A DNA stretch of 64,000 nucleotides from Corylus avellana (taxonomy: Eukaryota; Streptophyta; Magnoliopsida; Fagales; Betulaceae), in NCBI RefSeq assembly GCF_901000735.1, contig NC_081542.1, positions 13,891,134 through 13,955,133 of the forward strand, in the 5' to 3' direction. Both the position numbers and the translations under genes were made by a program. Below, one piece after another: positions 10,229 to 21,000 of the stretch. Within the stretch, counting starts at the first letter, position 1. Every line of letters begins with the position of its first letter. The notes under the pieces were generated by a model that saw nothing but the letters and a program-made list of their open reading frames with translations, had not been told where the DNA came from and ran no database searches.

Positions 10229-12567
10229 ATGGAATTGGAAGGTATTGAAGTTGATGTACTTGATGATACACGTACTGTGATCCCTACACCTGTTTCTGTT
10301 GAGTCTGGTAGCACTGAAAATAACCCAAGCCAACCTGTTAACACTGGTTGTCCTGCTGTTGTTGGTGATGGGGCTGGTGATGGGGCTGGGGCTGCGGCTG
10401 CGACTGCGGCTGGGGATGGGGGCCAAGGGGCTGGGGATGGGGATGGGGATGGAAGTGGCCTGAGTGAGAATGGACAATATCAAAAGAGGGAAAGGCAAAA
10501 GACTTCCAAAATTTGGAATGACTTTGTTTCAGTTACAATAGGGGGGGTTAAAAAATCACAATGCAATTGGTGTAAGAGATTGTTTGCTGTTGGAAAATCT
10601 AGTACTACCTCAACCCTAAATAGGCATTTGACTTCATGTGTAAGATATGTTGAGTTTAGTAGTTCAAAAAAGCAAAGTACTTTGTCATTTGAGCCTAGCA
10701 GTGAGAATGATGTTGTGGGAAGTTTGACAAGTTTTAGTTACAAAGAGAGTAGGGTTAGGGAACTTGCTTCTCATATGGTGCTACTTCACGAGTACCCTTT
10801 TAATATGATGGAGCATGAACTTTTTAATAAGTTCATGAGGGCCTGCACACCCCACTGGAAAAAAATAAGCCGTGCAACCGTTAGGAATGATTGCATTACC
10901 ACTTACCAAAATGAAAAAAGGAAGCTGAGAACACTTTTGAAATTGGTTGACAAGGTGAACATCACCACCGATATGTGGACCTCTTGTCAAAGAGTGTCAT
11001 ATATGGTGGTGACTTGCCATTTTGTGGATTCAACTTGGTGCCTCCAAAAAAGAATTTTAAATTTTTGCAATGTACCTCCTCCACATTCTGGTGTTGTGAT
11101 TGCTGATGCATTAAGGGATTGTTTTTCTGATTGGGGGATAGAGGATAAAATTCATACCATTACTGTTGATAATGCTTCAGCTAATGATTCTGCAATTAGA
11201 ATTATAAAAGATGATTTTGAGTTGAAGAATGCTTTGTTGGTTGGGGGTAGGTTGTTTCATGTTAGGTGTTGTGCACACATTACAAACTTGTTGGTGCAAT
11301 CTGGGCTTGCTGAAATTAGGGGTATTATAGATGATGTTAGGCAGGGGATAAAATATATTGTGGCGTCTGAAAGTAGGTTGAATGTGTTTAGTGAGATAGC
11401 AAAGAGATTGCATTTACCCTGTAAGAAGCTGATTTTAGATGTCCCGACACGTTGGAACAGCACCTATTTGATGTTGGACACTGCAATTAAGTTTAAAGAA
11501 GTGTTCCCTAGGTACCATAGAGTTGAGCAAGCATTTCAGTGGGTTGTAACTCCAGAACAGTGGGAAATGGTGGGTAATGTGAACCAGGTTTTGTCAGTTT
11601 TCAATGATGTAACCAATGTTGTTTCTGGTAGTGAGTACCCTACTGCAAATCTGTATTTACTTGAGGTTTGGAGGATGAAAGAAGTTTTGATGATCAAGTG
11701 TGATGATAGGAATGAGTACATGAGGTCAATGGCAAGTAGGATGATTGACAAATTTGATAAGTATTGGGGTGATAGCAATTTGTTGATGTCCATTGCTGCT
11801 GTCTTGGATCCTAGATACAAGATGAAGTTGATCAATTTTTGTTTCCCTATCATCTATCCTTTGACCGAAGCTTGTAGTCACATTAAAAATGTGTTGGCAG
11901 TTCTGAAAGAGTTATTTGAGGCGTATGTTTCTGCCCATACGGCTTGTATATTGCAAGAAACTGCCCAACTTGCCCAAGTAAATGTTCCTTCTTGTTCTTC
12001 CTCAAGTGCAATTGTTGGAGATGTGGTGTCCCAAATTTCTGAAGGTCGATCAAGGTTTGCTGACCATATAAGAAGTAGTGACATCATCCGGCCCATTAAA
12101 ACAGATTTGGATGTTTATCTTGAAGAGGATGTTTACATTTGTGGTAGGAATGAGAATGGAGTATATATGGAAACAAATTTTGATGCTTTGGCATGGTGGA
12201 AATGTAATGCCTTGAAGTACCGTATATTGTCTAGAATGGCAAAGGATATCTTGGCTGTTCCCATAAGTACAGTTGCTTCTGAATCCTCCTTCAGTGCTGG
12301 TGGTAGGGTTATTGAACCTCATAGAGCATCATTATCCCCTGACACTGTTCAGATGCTCTTATGTGGTTCAGATTGGGTGAGAGCACTTCATGGCATCAAG
12401 AGAAAATCTGCTAGTGATGTAAGTTTTGTTTCCAATTTATGTATTTAGACTATTTAGAGTTTTACTAAATTTTATTTATGTATGAATTCGCCATATTAAA
12501 TTTGTGTTTGTTTTTGTAGAAATTGGTTGAAGTGGAGTTGCCTACAACTACAACTTCAACTACCTGA
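10229..12567 (+). CDS. BED zinc-finger hAT transposase, two exons, apparently intact
   Basis: DNA transposase of the plant RICESLEEPER/DAYSLEEPER-type hAT family. The first exon is 10229-12418 (730 codons); a GT-AG intron 12419-12519 is removed and the frame ends at a TGA at 12565-12567, giving 745 aa, a normal length for the family. Residues 40-80 are Gly/Asp/Ala-rich. The BED finger is at about 92-137 (W96, C112, C115, H133, C137). The RNase H-like core has D248 (TTDMWTS) and D314 (VDNASAND), an RCCAHI motif near 346 and a PTRWNSTY motif near 406. The hAT dimerisation region is at about 650-718, with E685 in the ASESSFSAGG motif as the likely third acid. The start is the first ATG in frame, because the upstream ATG used by copy 1 is mutated to ATC here. 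No internal stop or frameshift is seen, so it could be active or a domesticated relative; the terminus and target site favour a mobile element. Confidence 0.9.
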
Positions 12568-13400
12568 ATGTGATGTGATGCAGAATTTCAGACAGGGAGT
12601 GTATTACTATTACAATTTACAATCTATTCCAGTCCTTTACTTCTTTAAGTCTGTAATTTGAACACTTCATTTTTGGTTTCAGTCTCCATTTGCTTATTAA
12701 GTCTGTATTTTGATAACTATGTTTTATTTTGAAATGTTTGGATTCGGTCTCCCTTTGCTTATTAAGTCTGTATTTTGTTAACTATGTTTTATTTTGAAAT
12801 GTTTAAGTGCCAATGTGCCATATTGTACTTTTGTTGGAAACTCTCTTGATCATTTGAGCATGTTGAGGTAATATCTTTCTTCTTTGTTCATTTAATTGTT
12901 TTCATTTTGCAGCAAAAATTTTATTTGAAAATTTGATTATTTGGACCTCCCTTGACTCGTTTATTAAAGGTCAAAGACTTTGTGTCTTTGACTAACTAGA
13001 TGCAAGGGAGTAAAAATTTGCTAACAATATTTTTGGTTTGTTTGTGTTTGCAGTGATTATTCATTCATTGGCTCCTTGTCTCCGCTTTTAAGAAACTTCG
13101 TTAAAAGCTGCCACATTTTCATATGATTGTTACTACTACTAGTTTGGTATTTTTAAGTTGTTGCATTTTATATACCTGAAAATATCTAAAAAATGTGCTT
13201 ATAAATATCATATTTATTTCTTTATGCTACTGAGTTGTGATTAGTTGGATAGACATCATACACTGGTTTATGCAATTATGCAATTATGCTTATGATTCTG
13301 TGGTTGCTATCTGTTGAGAATAGTTGTGATGTACTCGTTTATAAGGCCCTAAACAGAAATAAACAGAAAAATTAGTTGAAATATTTCTGTTTATTTCTGT
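12568..13400 (+). other. hAT 3' region, non-coding
   Basis: A T-rich stretch after the transposase stop. A short duplicated block around 'ttgcttattaagtctgtattttg' occurs at about 12690 and 12760. No further exon was identified with confidence, so this is probably 3' untranslated and internal element DNA. Confidence 0.5.
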
Positions 13401-15000
13401 TTATGATTCTGTGGTTGCTATCTGTTGAGATTAGTTGTGGCTTGTCACTTGTGACTCAATTTCTAATTTGTTTTATGCTGCTGCTATCTGTTGAGATTAC
13501 TTGTTTTTTTCAATTTGAAGTTTGATTTGTAAGGCCCTAATATAATTGTCTAAGCTTGTAATTTTAGGTGTTTTTAATTTCTGCTTTAATGCTATTGTAA
13601 TTTGTAAGTTATATTTGTCCTGAATTTTACATTGGTGCTATTTGACAATTTGTCTTGGATAACTTGTTATAGATTTACTAGTGAATCTTACCTGATTTGT
13701 AATTGGCATTTGGAATTACCTGATTTGTAATTGGCAGTTGGAATTAACTTGGAAAATTACCTGATGCACTGGTTTATGTTACTGCTTCTGCTATATGTTT
13801 GTGGCTTGTGACTCAATTTCTAATTTGTTTTATGCTGCTGCTATCTGTTGAGATTACTTGTTTTTTTTCAATTTGAAGTTGTTTGATTTGTAAGCCCCGA
13901 ATATAATTGTCTAAGCTTGTAATTTTAGGTGTTTTTAATTTCTGCTTTAATGCTATTGTAATTTGTAAGTTATATTTGTCCTGAATTTTACATTGGTACT
14001 AGTTGACAATTTGTCTTGGATATAACTTGTTATAGACTTATAGTGAATCTTACCTGATTTGTAATTGGCAGTTGGAATTAACTTGGAAAATTACCTGATG
14101 CACTGGTTTATGTTACTGCTTTGCTATATGTTTGTGTCTTGTGACTCAATATCTAATTTATTTTATGCTGCTGCTATCTGTTGAGATTACTTGTTTTCTT
14201 CAATTTTAAGTTGCTAGATTTGTAAGGCCCTAATATAATTGTCTAAGCTTGTAATTTTAGGTGTTTTTAATTTCTGCTTTAATGCTATTGTAATTTGTAA
14301 GTTATATTTGTCCTGAATTTTACATTGGTACTATTTTACATGGATTGCAGTGTGGGTGTGGGTCACGGCCAGGCTGGTCAGTGTCAACTGCAAGTGGAAC
14401 ACATCACACATACTGTTTCCTGATATCCTCATTTTCCATTGTTTAATTTTTATGTGCATTTACTCATCTCAGTTTTGAATACTTACTAATTACTCCAATC
14501 TTAAGTGATAAAACTCCCTTGACATCTTGCAAGGGAGTTAAAAACATCTAACACATTTTTTTTCTTCATTGAATGCAGTGTGGACAATGGACTGGTGTGG
14601 ATAGTTGGTGGCCAGGATGAAGAGTAGTCTCTTTAGATGAATTTTTGCTTTTGGTCATTTGACTCATTTCAGTCATTTATAATTTTTTCAATTTGATTTG
14701 TAATTCTTCTATTTGTAGATTAATTGGTTTTCTTCAATTTGAAGTTGCTTGATTTGTAAGGCCCTAATATAATTGTCTAAGCTTGTAATTTTAGGTGTTT
14801 TTAATTTCTGCTTTAATGCTATTGTAATTTGTAAGTTATATTTGTCCTGAATTTTGCATTGGTACTATTTGACAATTTGTCTTGGATATAACTTGTTAAG
14901 TTGTTATAGTGAATCTTACCTAATTTGTAATTGGCATTTTGGAATTACCTGATTTGTAATTGGCAGTTGGAATTAACTTAGAAAATTTTGGAACTGTAAA
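13400..15000 (+). repeat. Four ~330-530 bp tandem units in the hAT 3' region
   Basis: A block starting near AATTGTCTAAGCTTGTAATT and running through 'tgtaagttatatttgtcctgaatttt' to 'gtaattggcagttggaatta' recurs at about 13545, 13905, 14237 and 14770. The later units are separated by two inserted pieces (about 14340-14400 and 14575-14630), each beginning with a TGCAGTGTG-like string that resembles a 3' splice site followed by an exon. The array is internal to the transposon. Confidence 0.75.
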
Positions 15001-15029
15001 TGTGTTTTAATACAATTCTTAATTGTAGT

Positions 15030-15367
15030 AACGAGCCTTAAACGGGCCGAGCTACCCGTTTAAGGCTCAAAAGGCTTTCTAAACGAGCTCGAGTTCAGGC
15101 TCGGGCTCGATTTCGCCATCATCAAATTTATGTCTCTATCTCGAGCTCGAGCCGAGTCGAGCTAATCGAGGGCTCGACTCGGCTCGCATATTCCCATTAC
15201 CGATCCCGAGTGCGATCCCGAGCGTGTCAAATACCCTAACGAGTCGGTCTTGAGCCGGGGTTTACAAGCTCGGCTCGAGCTCGAGATCGGCTCGATTCTA
15301 GGTCTATTTCAATGAGCTGGTCCGAGTTTGCCAAAGCTCGGACCGGCTCGGCTCATTTACAGGCCTA
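15030..15367. repeat. GC-rich subterminal repeats of the hAT right end
   Basis: About 340 bp much richer in GC than anything nearby, packed with GAGCTCGAG, GGCTCG and CGAGCC motifs in both orientations, ending at the hAT terminus. Subterminal arrays of short motifs are the known binding sites of BED-finger hAT transposases, so this is probably the transposase-binding end. That role is inferred from position and motif density. Confidence 0.65.
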
Positions 15368-16590
15368 TAATTGATGATACATAATGCCTTCAATGGATAA
15401 TTACAATTATATTAATCTCAAATTATGCGATTCTATTTCCGGAAATTTTTACTTTGTTTTGTTTTATAGGCGATACTTCCAACCAAATACCAATTAATTG
15501 GTTTTGGGGATGTTGCAAGTGCTCTTCCAAGATTAATTAAACTAGCTTATAACCCGTACATTGCGCGAGATTCTTCATTACAATTTAATTATAAAATTTA
15601 AAAATATTATAATCATACTTTAAATAAGTATTATGGAATTTACTTTTGATAATTGCAAGAGGAAAACTTGAATTTTGCTTAATCAAACCATTAATATAAA
15701 ATTAGAAAGAATCTCTAATATTATTGGTGTAATACGTATTAGATTTCAATACAAATAAAACTCAAAGTTATGAACATTTGAAAAAGTACTTTGGTTGTAG
15801 AAAAAAATATGCGCAAGATTCTTTGTTATAGTTTAATTTCAAAATTTAAACACATTTCTATCGAACTTTTCATCATAGGTTGTTAAAAAAAAAAAAAAAA
15901 AAATTATCATGCCCTTGTAAATAAAAAAACATACTAAAGGTTATACACTAATATATTACTCACTATAATGACACACAATCATACACAGAACATTGTATAA
16001 ATATTTAAGTCGCATACAATTTTACTATATATCATAAGGGCTTTAACTTTAACTAGTTTAATCCATATAAATTAGAACATGTTGAAATCTTTGTTTCCAT
16101 ATGTATAGTTTCAAATGAAAAATGTAAAGAAAAAAAAAATAGCGAAAAGAAAACTTGGATTGTGATTATCAAAGCATTAATAGAAAGGTTAGTAAGAATA
16201 ATTAATATTATTAGTATTATACTTATTATATTTCATACAAATTATAAAACCCATATAATTGTGAGCCTTAAAAAAAGTAAATAGCAAAATAATAAAAAAT
16301 CTTTCCGTCAACAATGAAATCAAATTATCATCCCACATTATATAGTGGTTTTTATTTATAGAAAAGTTGAGAGAATTCAAAACAGTATGCGAGATCAAAT
16401 CAAATCATATTCAAATTCGATTTGATTTGACTACAATTAATTACAATCAATGATTTACAAAAACAATATTTTGTTTTGTACGTAACACATGTCATCCTCT
16501 GCTAGGTTTCACCTCTAGGTCTACCAAGAGGAAATTGGTGCTTTGAGAGAACGTCTCCTCTCTGGTTTCGGGACTAGGAGTTTTTGGATA

Positions 16591-18040
16591 ATGGCCACAA
16601 GTAGGAAGGACGGTTATGCGAAGGTAGATGGGGTGGAGAATCCATTTGGGCAAAACCTGATGACTGACGGGGAGAAGCAGGGTATTATGATCACAGAGGA
16701 AGATGTGGCAGACTTTGTCCAACATGGAGACCACTGTTTGATCAGTAAGTACTGGATGGAAAAGAAAGACAAAAAAGATGCCTTCAAAACAGTATTGTCA
16801 AGGTTGTGGAGGGCAGTTGGGAGGGTGACGTTCAGAGAGCTTAAGGACAATCTCTGGTTATTTGAGTTTTCCGATGGGGAAGACAAACGTAGAGTATTGG
16901 AAGGTCAATCATGGTCGTTTGATCGTCAAATCTGGGTAATCCGAGAGTTTGATGGGAGTATCCCACCTGCTTAACTAGCTTTCAACTCTTTGGTGTTTTA
17001 GGTACAGATTCATGAAATGCCATTGGTGTGCATGATGAAGCATGTGGGTGCAAAAATTGGTGAGTCACTCGGTGTGCTAGAGGATATTGATGTGGAGGGG
17101 GACGGCATAGGTTGGGGACGCTACCTCCGTATACGCTTTAACATCAATCTGATACAACCCCTCGACCGTGGGAGAGCGCTCTATTTGGGGGGGAAAGTCA
17201 ATTTGGGTCCATTTCAAGTATGAAAAACTCTCTACTTTCTGTTACCATTGTGGATGTGTTCTCCATGGGAACAAGGGGTGCGTGGGCAATAGGAGTATGT
17301 GTCTAGCTACATTGGAGGGAGGAAAGCGGTGGGGACCATGGCTAAGGGCTAATGAGGGTGGGCAGAAACCGGAACAGGGGCATGTTGATTTCGGCCCTAG
17401 TTAAAGTACACCGCAGCCATCGGTGGAGAAGTCTTCTGACGGCGAACGTTTCCCTCCCCCGAAGCTAGATATGGAATATGGCGGAGATACGGGGAACCCT
17501 TGGCATTCCAGTGCAAAAATCTCGGAGGACAGTAGTGAGGAATCAAACACTTTCCATAAGGAGTGTTCTACAGATGAGGAAAAAAATTTAAATAAGCCAA
17601 CTGGCAGGGGAAAGGAAACGCGTTGGGAGAATTTAATTGCAGACAGGGGGGCAGATCTTCAAGGGGGGCCAAAGAAAGGAACTGGGGGGACCTGAAAGGG
17701 GCCCAACAGGGTTCGTGGAGGCCCAGAAAAAACAAAGCTCAACCCTGATGGGCTGAACCCAGAGGGTGCAAGGAAAAAACCACCGGGGAAGTCTCTGTCT
17801 AGTCTCTCACCGATGGAAGGAAAAAATGAGAGCACTAATGTGTTGACATGGAAACGGGAAGCTAGGGGTGAAAATTTTCCTGAGGAGATCGTGAACTCCC
17901 AAGAAGTAAACAAGCGTAAGTTCTCACAAACCAGCTTGGAGTCTTTTCTGGGGGAAGGTACAAAGAAGGGACGTTTGTCATGGGATTCTAGTTCCAACGT
18001 TTTGGCAGAGGCTGCTGGGCAGCCCCGCCAGATCAAATGA
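16591..18040 (+). pseudogene. LINE ORF1 (DUF4283 and zinc knuckle), broken
   Basis: Nucleic-acid-binding first protein of a plant LINE. Counting from the ATG at 16591, the early part matches the DUF4283 region (about 16680-17220), with a stop at 16972-16974 and a frameshift near 17215. A CCHC zinc knuckle (C-x2-C-x4-H-x4-C) is encoded at about 17239-17280. The rest is charged, low-complexity sequence. The last frame stops at 18038-18040, overlapping the ATG of ORF2 (ATGA), a normal LINE arrangement. Confidence 0.8.
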
Positions 18041-21000
18041 TTCTCCTAAGCTGGAATTGTCGGGGGCTGGGGCATCCCTCGGCAGTTCGGGACCTTTACC
18101 ATTTGGTAAAGGATAAGAGACCCACCTTTTTGTTTCTTATTGAGACAAAGAGTGTTAAATTAAAATGGATAGAATACGTGTGAAGTTGGGGAACACAAGT
18201 TTATTTGTTGTTGACCCTGTTGGTAGGAGTGGGGGGTTGGCTCTCCTATGGAATGACACCAATGATCTCTATATAAATTTTTTTTCCCAACAGCACATAC
18301 ATGCGGAGGTTGTATCCCGAGAGGGCAACTGGTTTTTAACTGGTTTTTATGGGCACCCTAAACCTGGTAAAAGAGATGAGGGATGGAATCTGCTCAAATA
18401 TCTGAATAATACCTTTTCGGGTCCTTGGGTTTGCATGGGCGACTTCAATGAGATAGTAGGCCAAGCTGAAAAATGAGGAGCCTCCTTGCGTCGTGAGAGC
18501 CAAATGGAAAAATTCAGAGACGTTATAGTGAAATGTGGCTTCAATGACCTGGGGTATAGGGGCTCTCGGTTCTCCTAGAATAACAAAAGAGAAGATGCTA
18601 ATTTCACCAAGGAAAGGCTCGATCGTGTGTTGGCCAACCAAGAGTGGTGTAATATGTATCGTGAAGTGGTCGTTCGAGTGTTGGTTGCTCGCACTTCCGA
18701 CCACAAGCCGCTGCTCACTATTCTCGGGTCCTCCATGCAACGGCGAACTTCACGTGGTTTCCAGTTTGAAGTTAACTGAGTCTTGGAAGAGGATTACTAA
18801 GAGGTGATAGGAGAGGCCTGAAGGGCTGATGTTAACACAGTCTGCGGCCTGGGTGACATTCGGGAGAAGCTGGGTAATTGTTGTACAGTTTTGGCCAGGT
18901 GGAGTAGGGGGAAATGATAAGTGCCAAATATTGCATATTTGGACCCCTTTATTTACATTAGTTAATCATTTAGCTGTGTCGTTATTTAATATTTTGTGTT
19001 AGTTTTGTGTATTTAGTGTTTTGTAGGTCATTGAAGAAAAACTGCAACTTTAAAGGGAAAAATGCAAAATTTGGAAGAAAGCATACTTTGAGAAGACCTA
19101 GATTGTGTGGTTAAGTCTAACCAAATCCAAGAAAAGGTTAAATCAGATTCAAGTTCAGATTGAATAAGATTTTGGATCGGATTCAAATTCTGCACATATC
19201 TTAGTATTTTGACCATAACTCTTCGCTCAAATATCGGATTGAAGTGATTTCAACGGTATTAGAAAGCTAGCTCAAAATACTACAATTTGTTGTGAAATAG
19301 GATTTTCGTAATTCTGACAGTTTCTATGCCAAAATCGCCCCGCAATTAAAGGACAAAAATCTGGACGAATCCTATTCCGATTTCAGACTTCTATTTTAAC
19401 TGGGAGACAGACCTCCGAATTATCTAGGTTTACTTGGGCTTCTAGGACTTTCCTAAGCCTATAAATAGACTTCTTTGCATTCAAAAAAGATACAATCCCA
19501 GAGTGCAAAATTCTTTTGTTTAGTTTTTCTTTAGGTTTAGGTTTAGGTTTAGATTTTATTTTTATGTGGAGCTAAATTCCCAACTAAGGGTTGGGATGAA
19601 GCCTCACCGATGAAGAACAACATCACTTTTATGTAAGTTTTTATTATTCTGATTTTATTGGGTTTTATATTTCAATTGTTTTACTTTTAATCAATTGTAT
19701 GGAGTGATTCTTGGATATCTCTTGTGATTCAAGGATACATGTGATGATTTGAGATAATTTCATATGATTGATTGCTTGGCTTTTAACTCATAAAAATTGG
19801 ATATCCCTTGTGATTTGTTCTACGGATACATCTAGTGTTTCAATTGAATTTGGATTCCTTTTGTGATTTGGTCAATGAATGGATACATTGGATGATTTTG
19901 ATTAATTCTTTGAAGCATAGTAAAACATATCTATGATTTAATTTGTGAGAACTTCGGATTAATATTGATGAACATAAAATATGTTGTTATGATTTGGTGA
20001 GTGTGAATTCCCAAACCTTAGTACCTTTATCCTTAGATTTACTTATTTTATTTAGTTTATGTTTATCCTTTAATTTTCAAAACCCAAAAATCAAAACCCT
20101 TTTGGAACTAGATTAGGATTTAATTAGTTTAGATATAAATTGCTCTTTTAAAAATACAATTCTCTGTGGGATCGACCTCGCACTTGCAATCCATTAAACT
20201 ACAATTGATTCGTACACTTGCGAGTTAAATAAATTTGCACAACAGGAAACAAGCACATGGGGAGGTTATCAAACAGCTTACTGCCCATCTAGAAGCACTA
20301 CAAAGGCATGAGTCACACCAGAACAGGGGAGAAATTAAGGAGCTTCAGGGTAAGCTTGAGAAGGCCTTAGAAAGAAGACCTTAAATGGCAGCAGCGAGCA
20401 AAACAATTATGGTATTAAAATGGTGACCGTAATACCCCTTTTTTTTTTTTTCATGCATGGGCTTCTCATTGAAGGCGACATAACTGGATTGATAGTATTA
20501 TAGATTAAGATGGCAAAAAATGGACATATGAGGCAAAAATCCATTCGGCTTTTACTAATTACTACCAACACTTATTCATGTCGGGTGGTGTGAGCAATTT
20601 GGCTGAATGTTTGGAAGGATTGGAGAGGCGGGTTACTGCTGAGATGAATGCAAGCTTTTTAGCTTCTTTTCTAGCAGGGGAAGTGGAGACAACTTTAAAA
20701 CACATGCATCCTCTAAAATCACCCGGGCCGGATGGATTTGCTGTGGGATTCTACCAAAACTCGTGGCCCATTGTGGGGCGTGAGGTATGCGTAGCTGTAC
20801 TTGATTTTTTTAAATAATGGCTTTTTAGACCCTGCTACTAAGAACACTTTTATACCCCTTGTCCCTAAGAAAAAAATCACCATCGTCTGTGATGGATTAC
20901 TGTCCGATAAGTCTTTGTAATGTGGTGTACAAGCTGAGTGTAAAAGTGTTGGCTAATCGCTTAAAGAAAATTCTGCCTCACATTATCTCCCCTACACAAA

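Larger units (their letters stand above)
8608..15367 (+). mobile_element. BED-type hAT transposon copy 2 (left end missing)
   Basis: The element runs from the gap, through leader, minisatellite, transposase gene and a long repeat-rich 3' region, to a terminus at 15367. Read inward from the right, the end is TAGGCCTGTAAATGAGCC, an hAT-like terminal sequence, followed outside by TAATTGAT. That 8-bp string is present once, unoccupied, in the inverted contig at 7566-7573, which supports 15367 as the exact boundary. The left terminus is not in the window, so the length is at least 6.76 kb. Confidence 0.75.
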
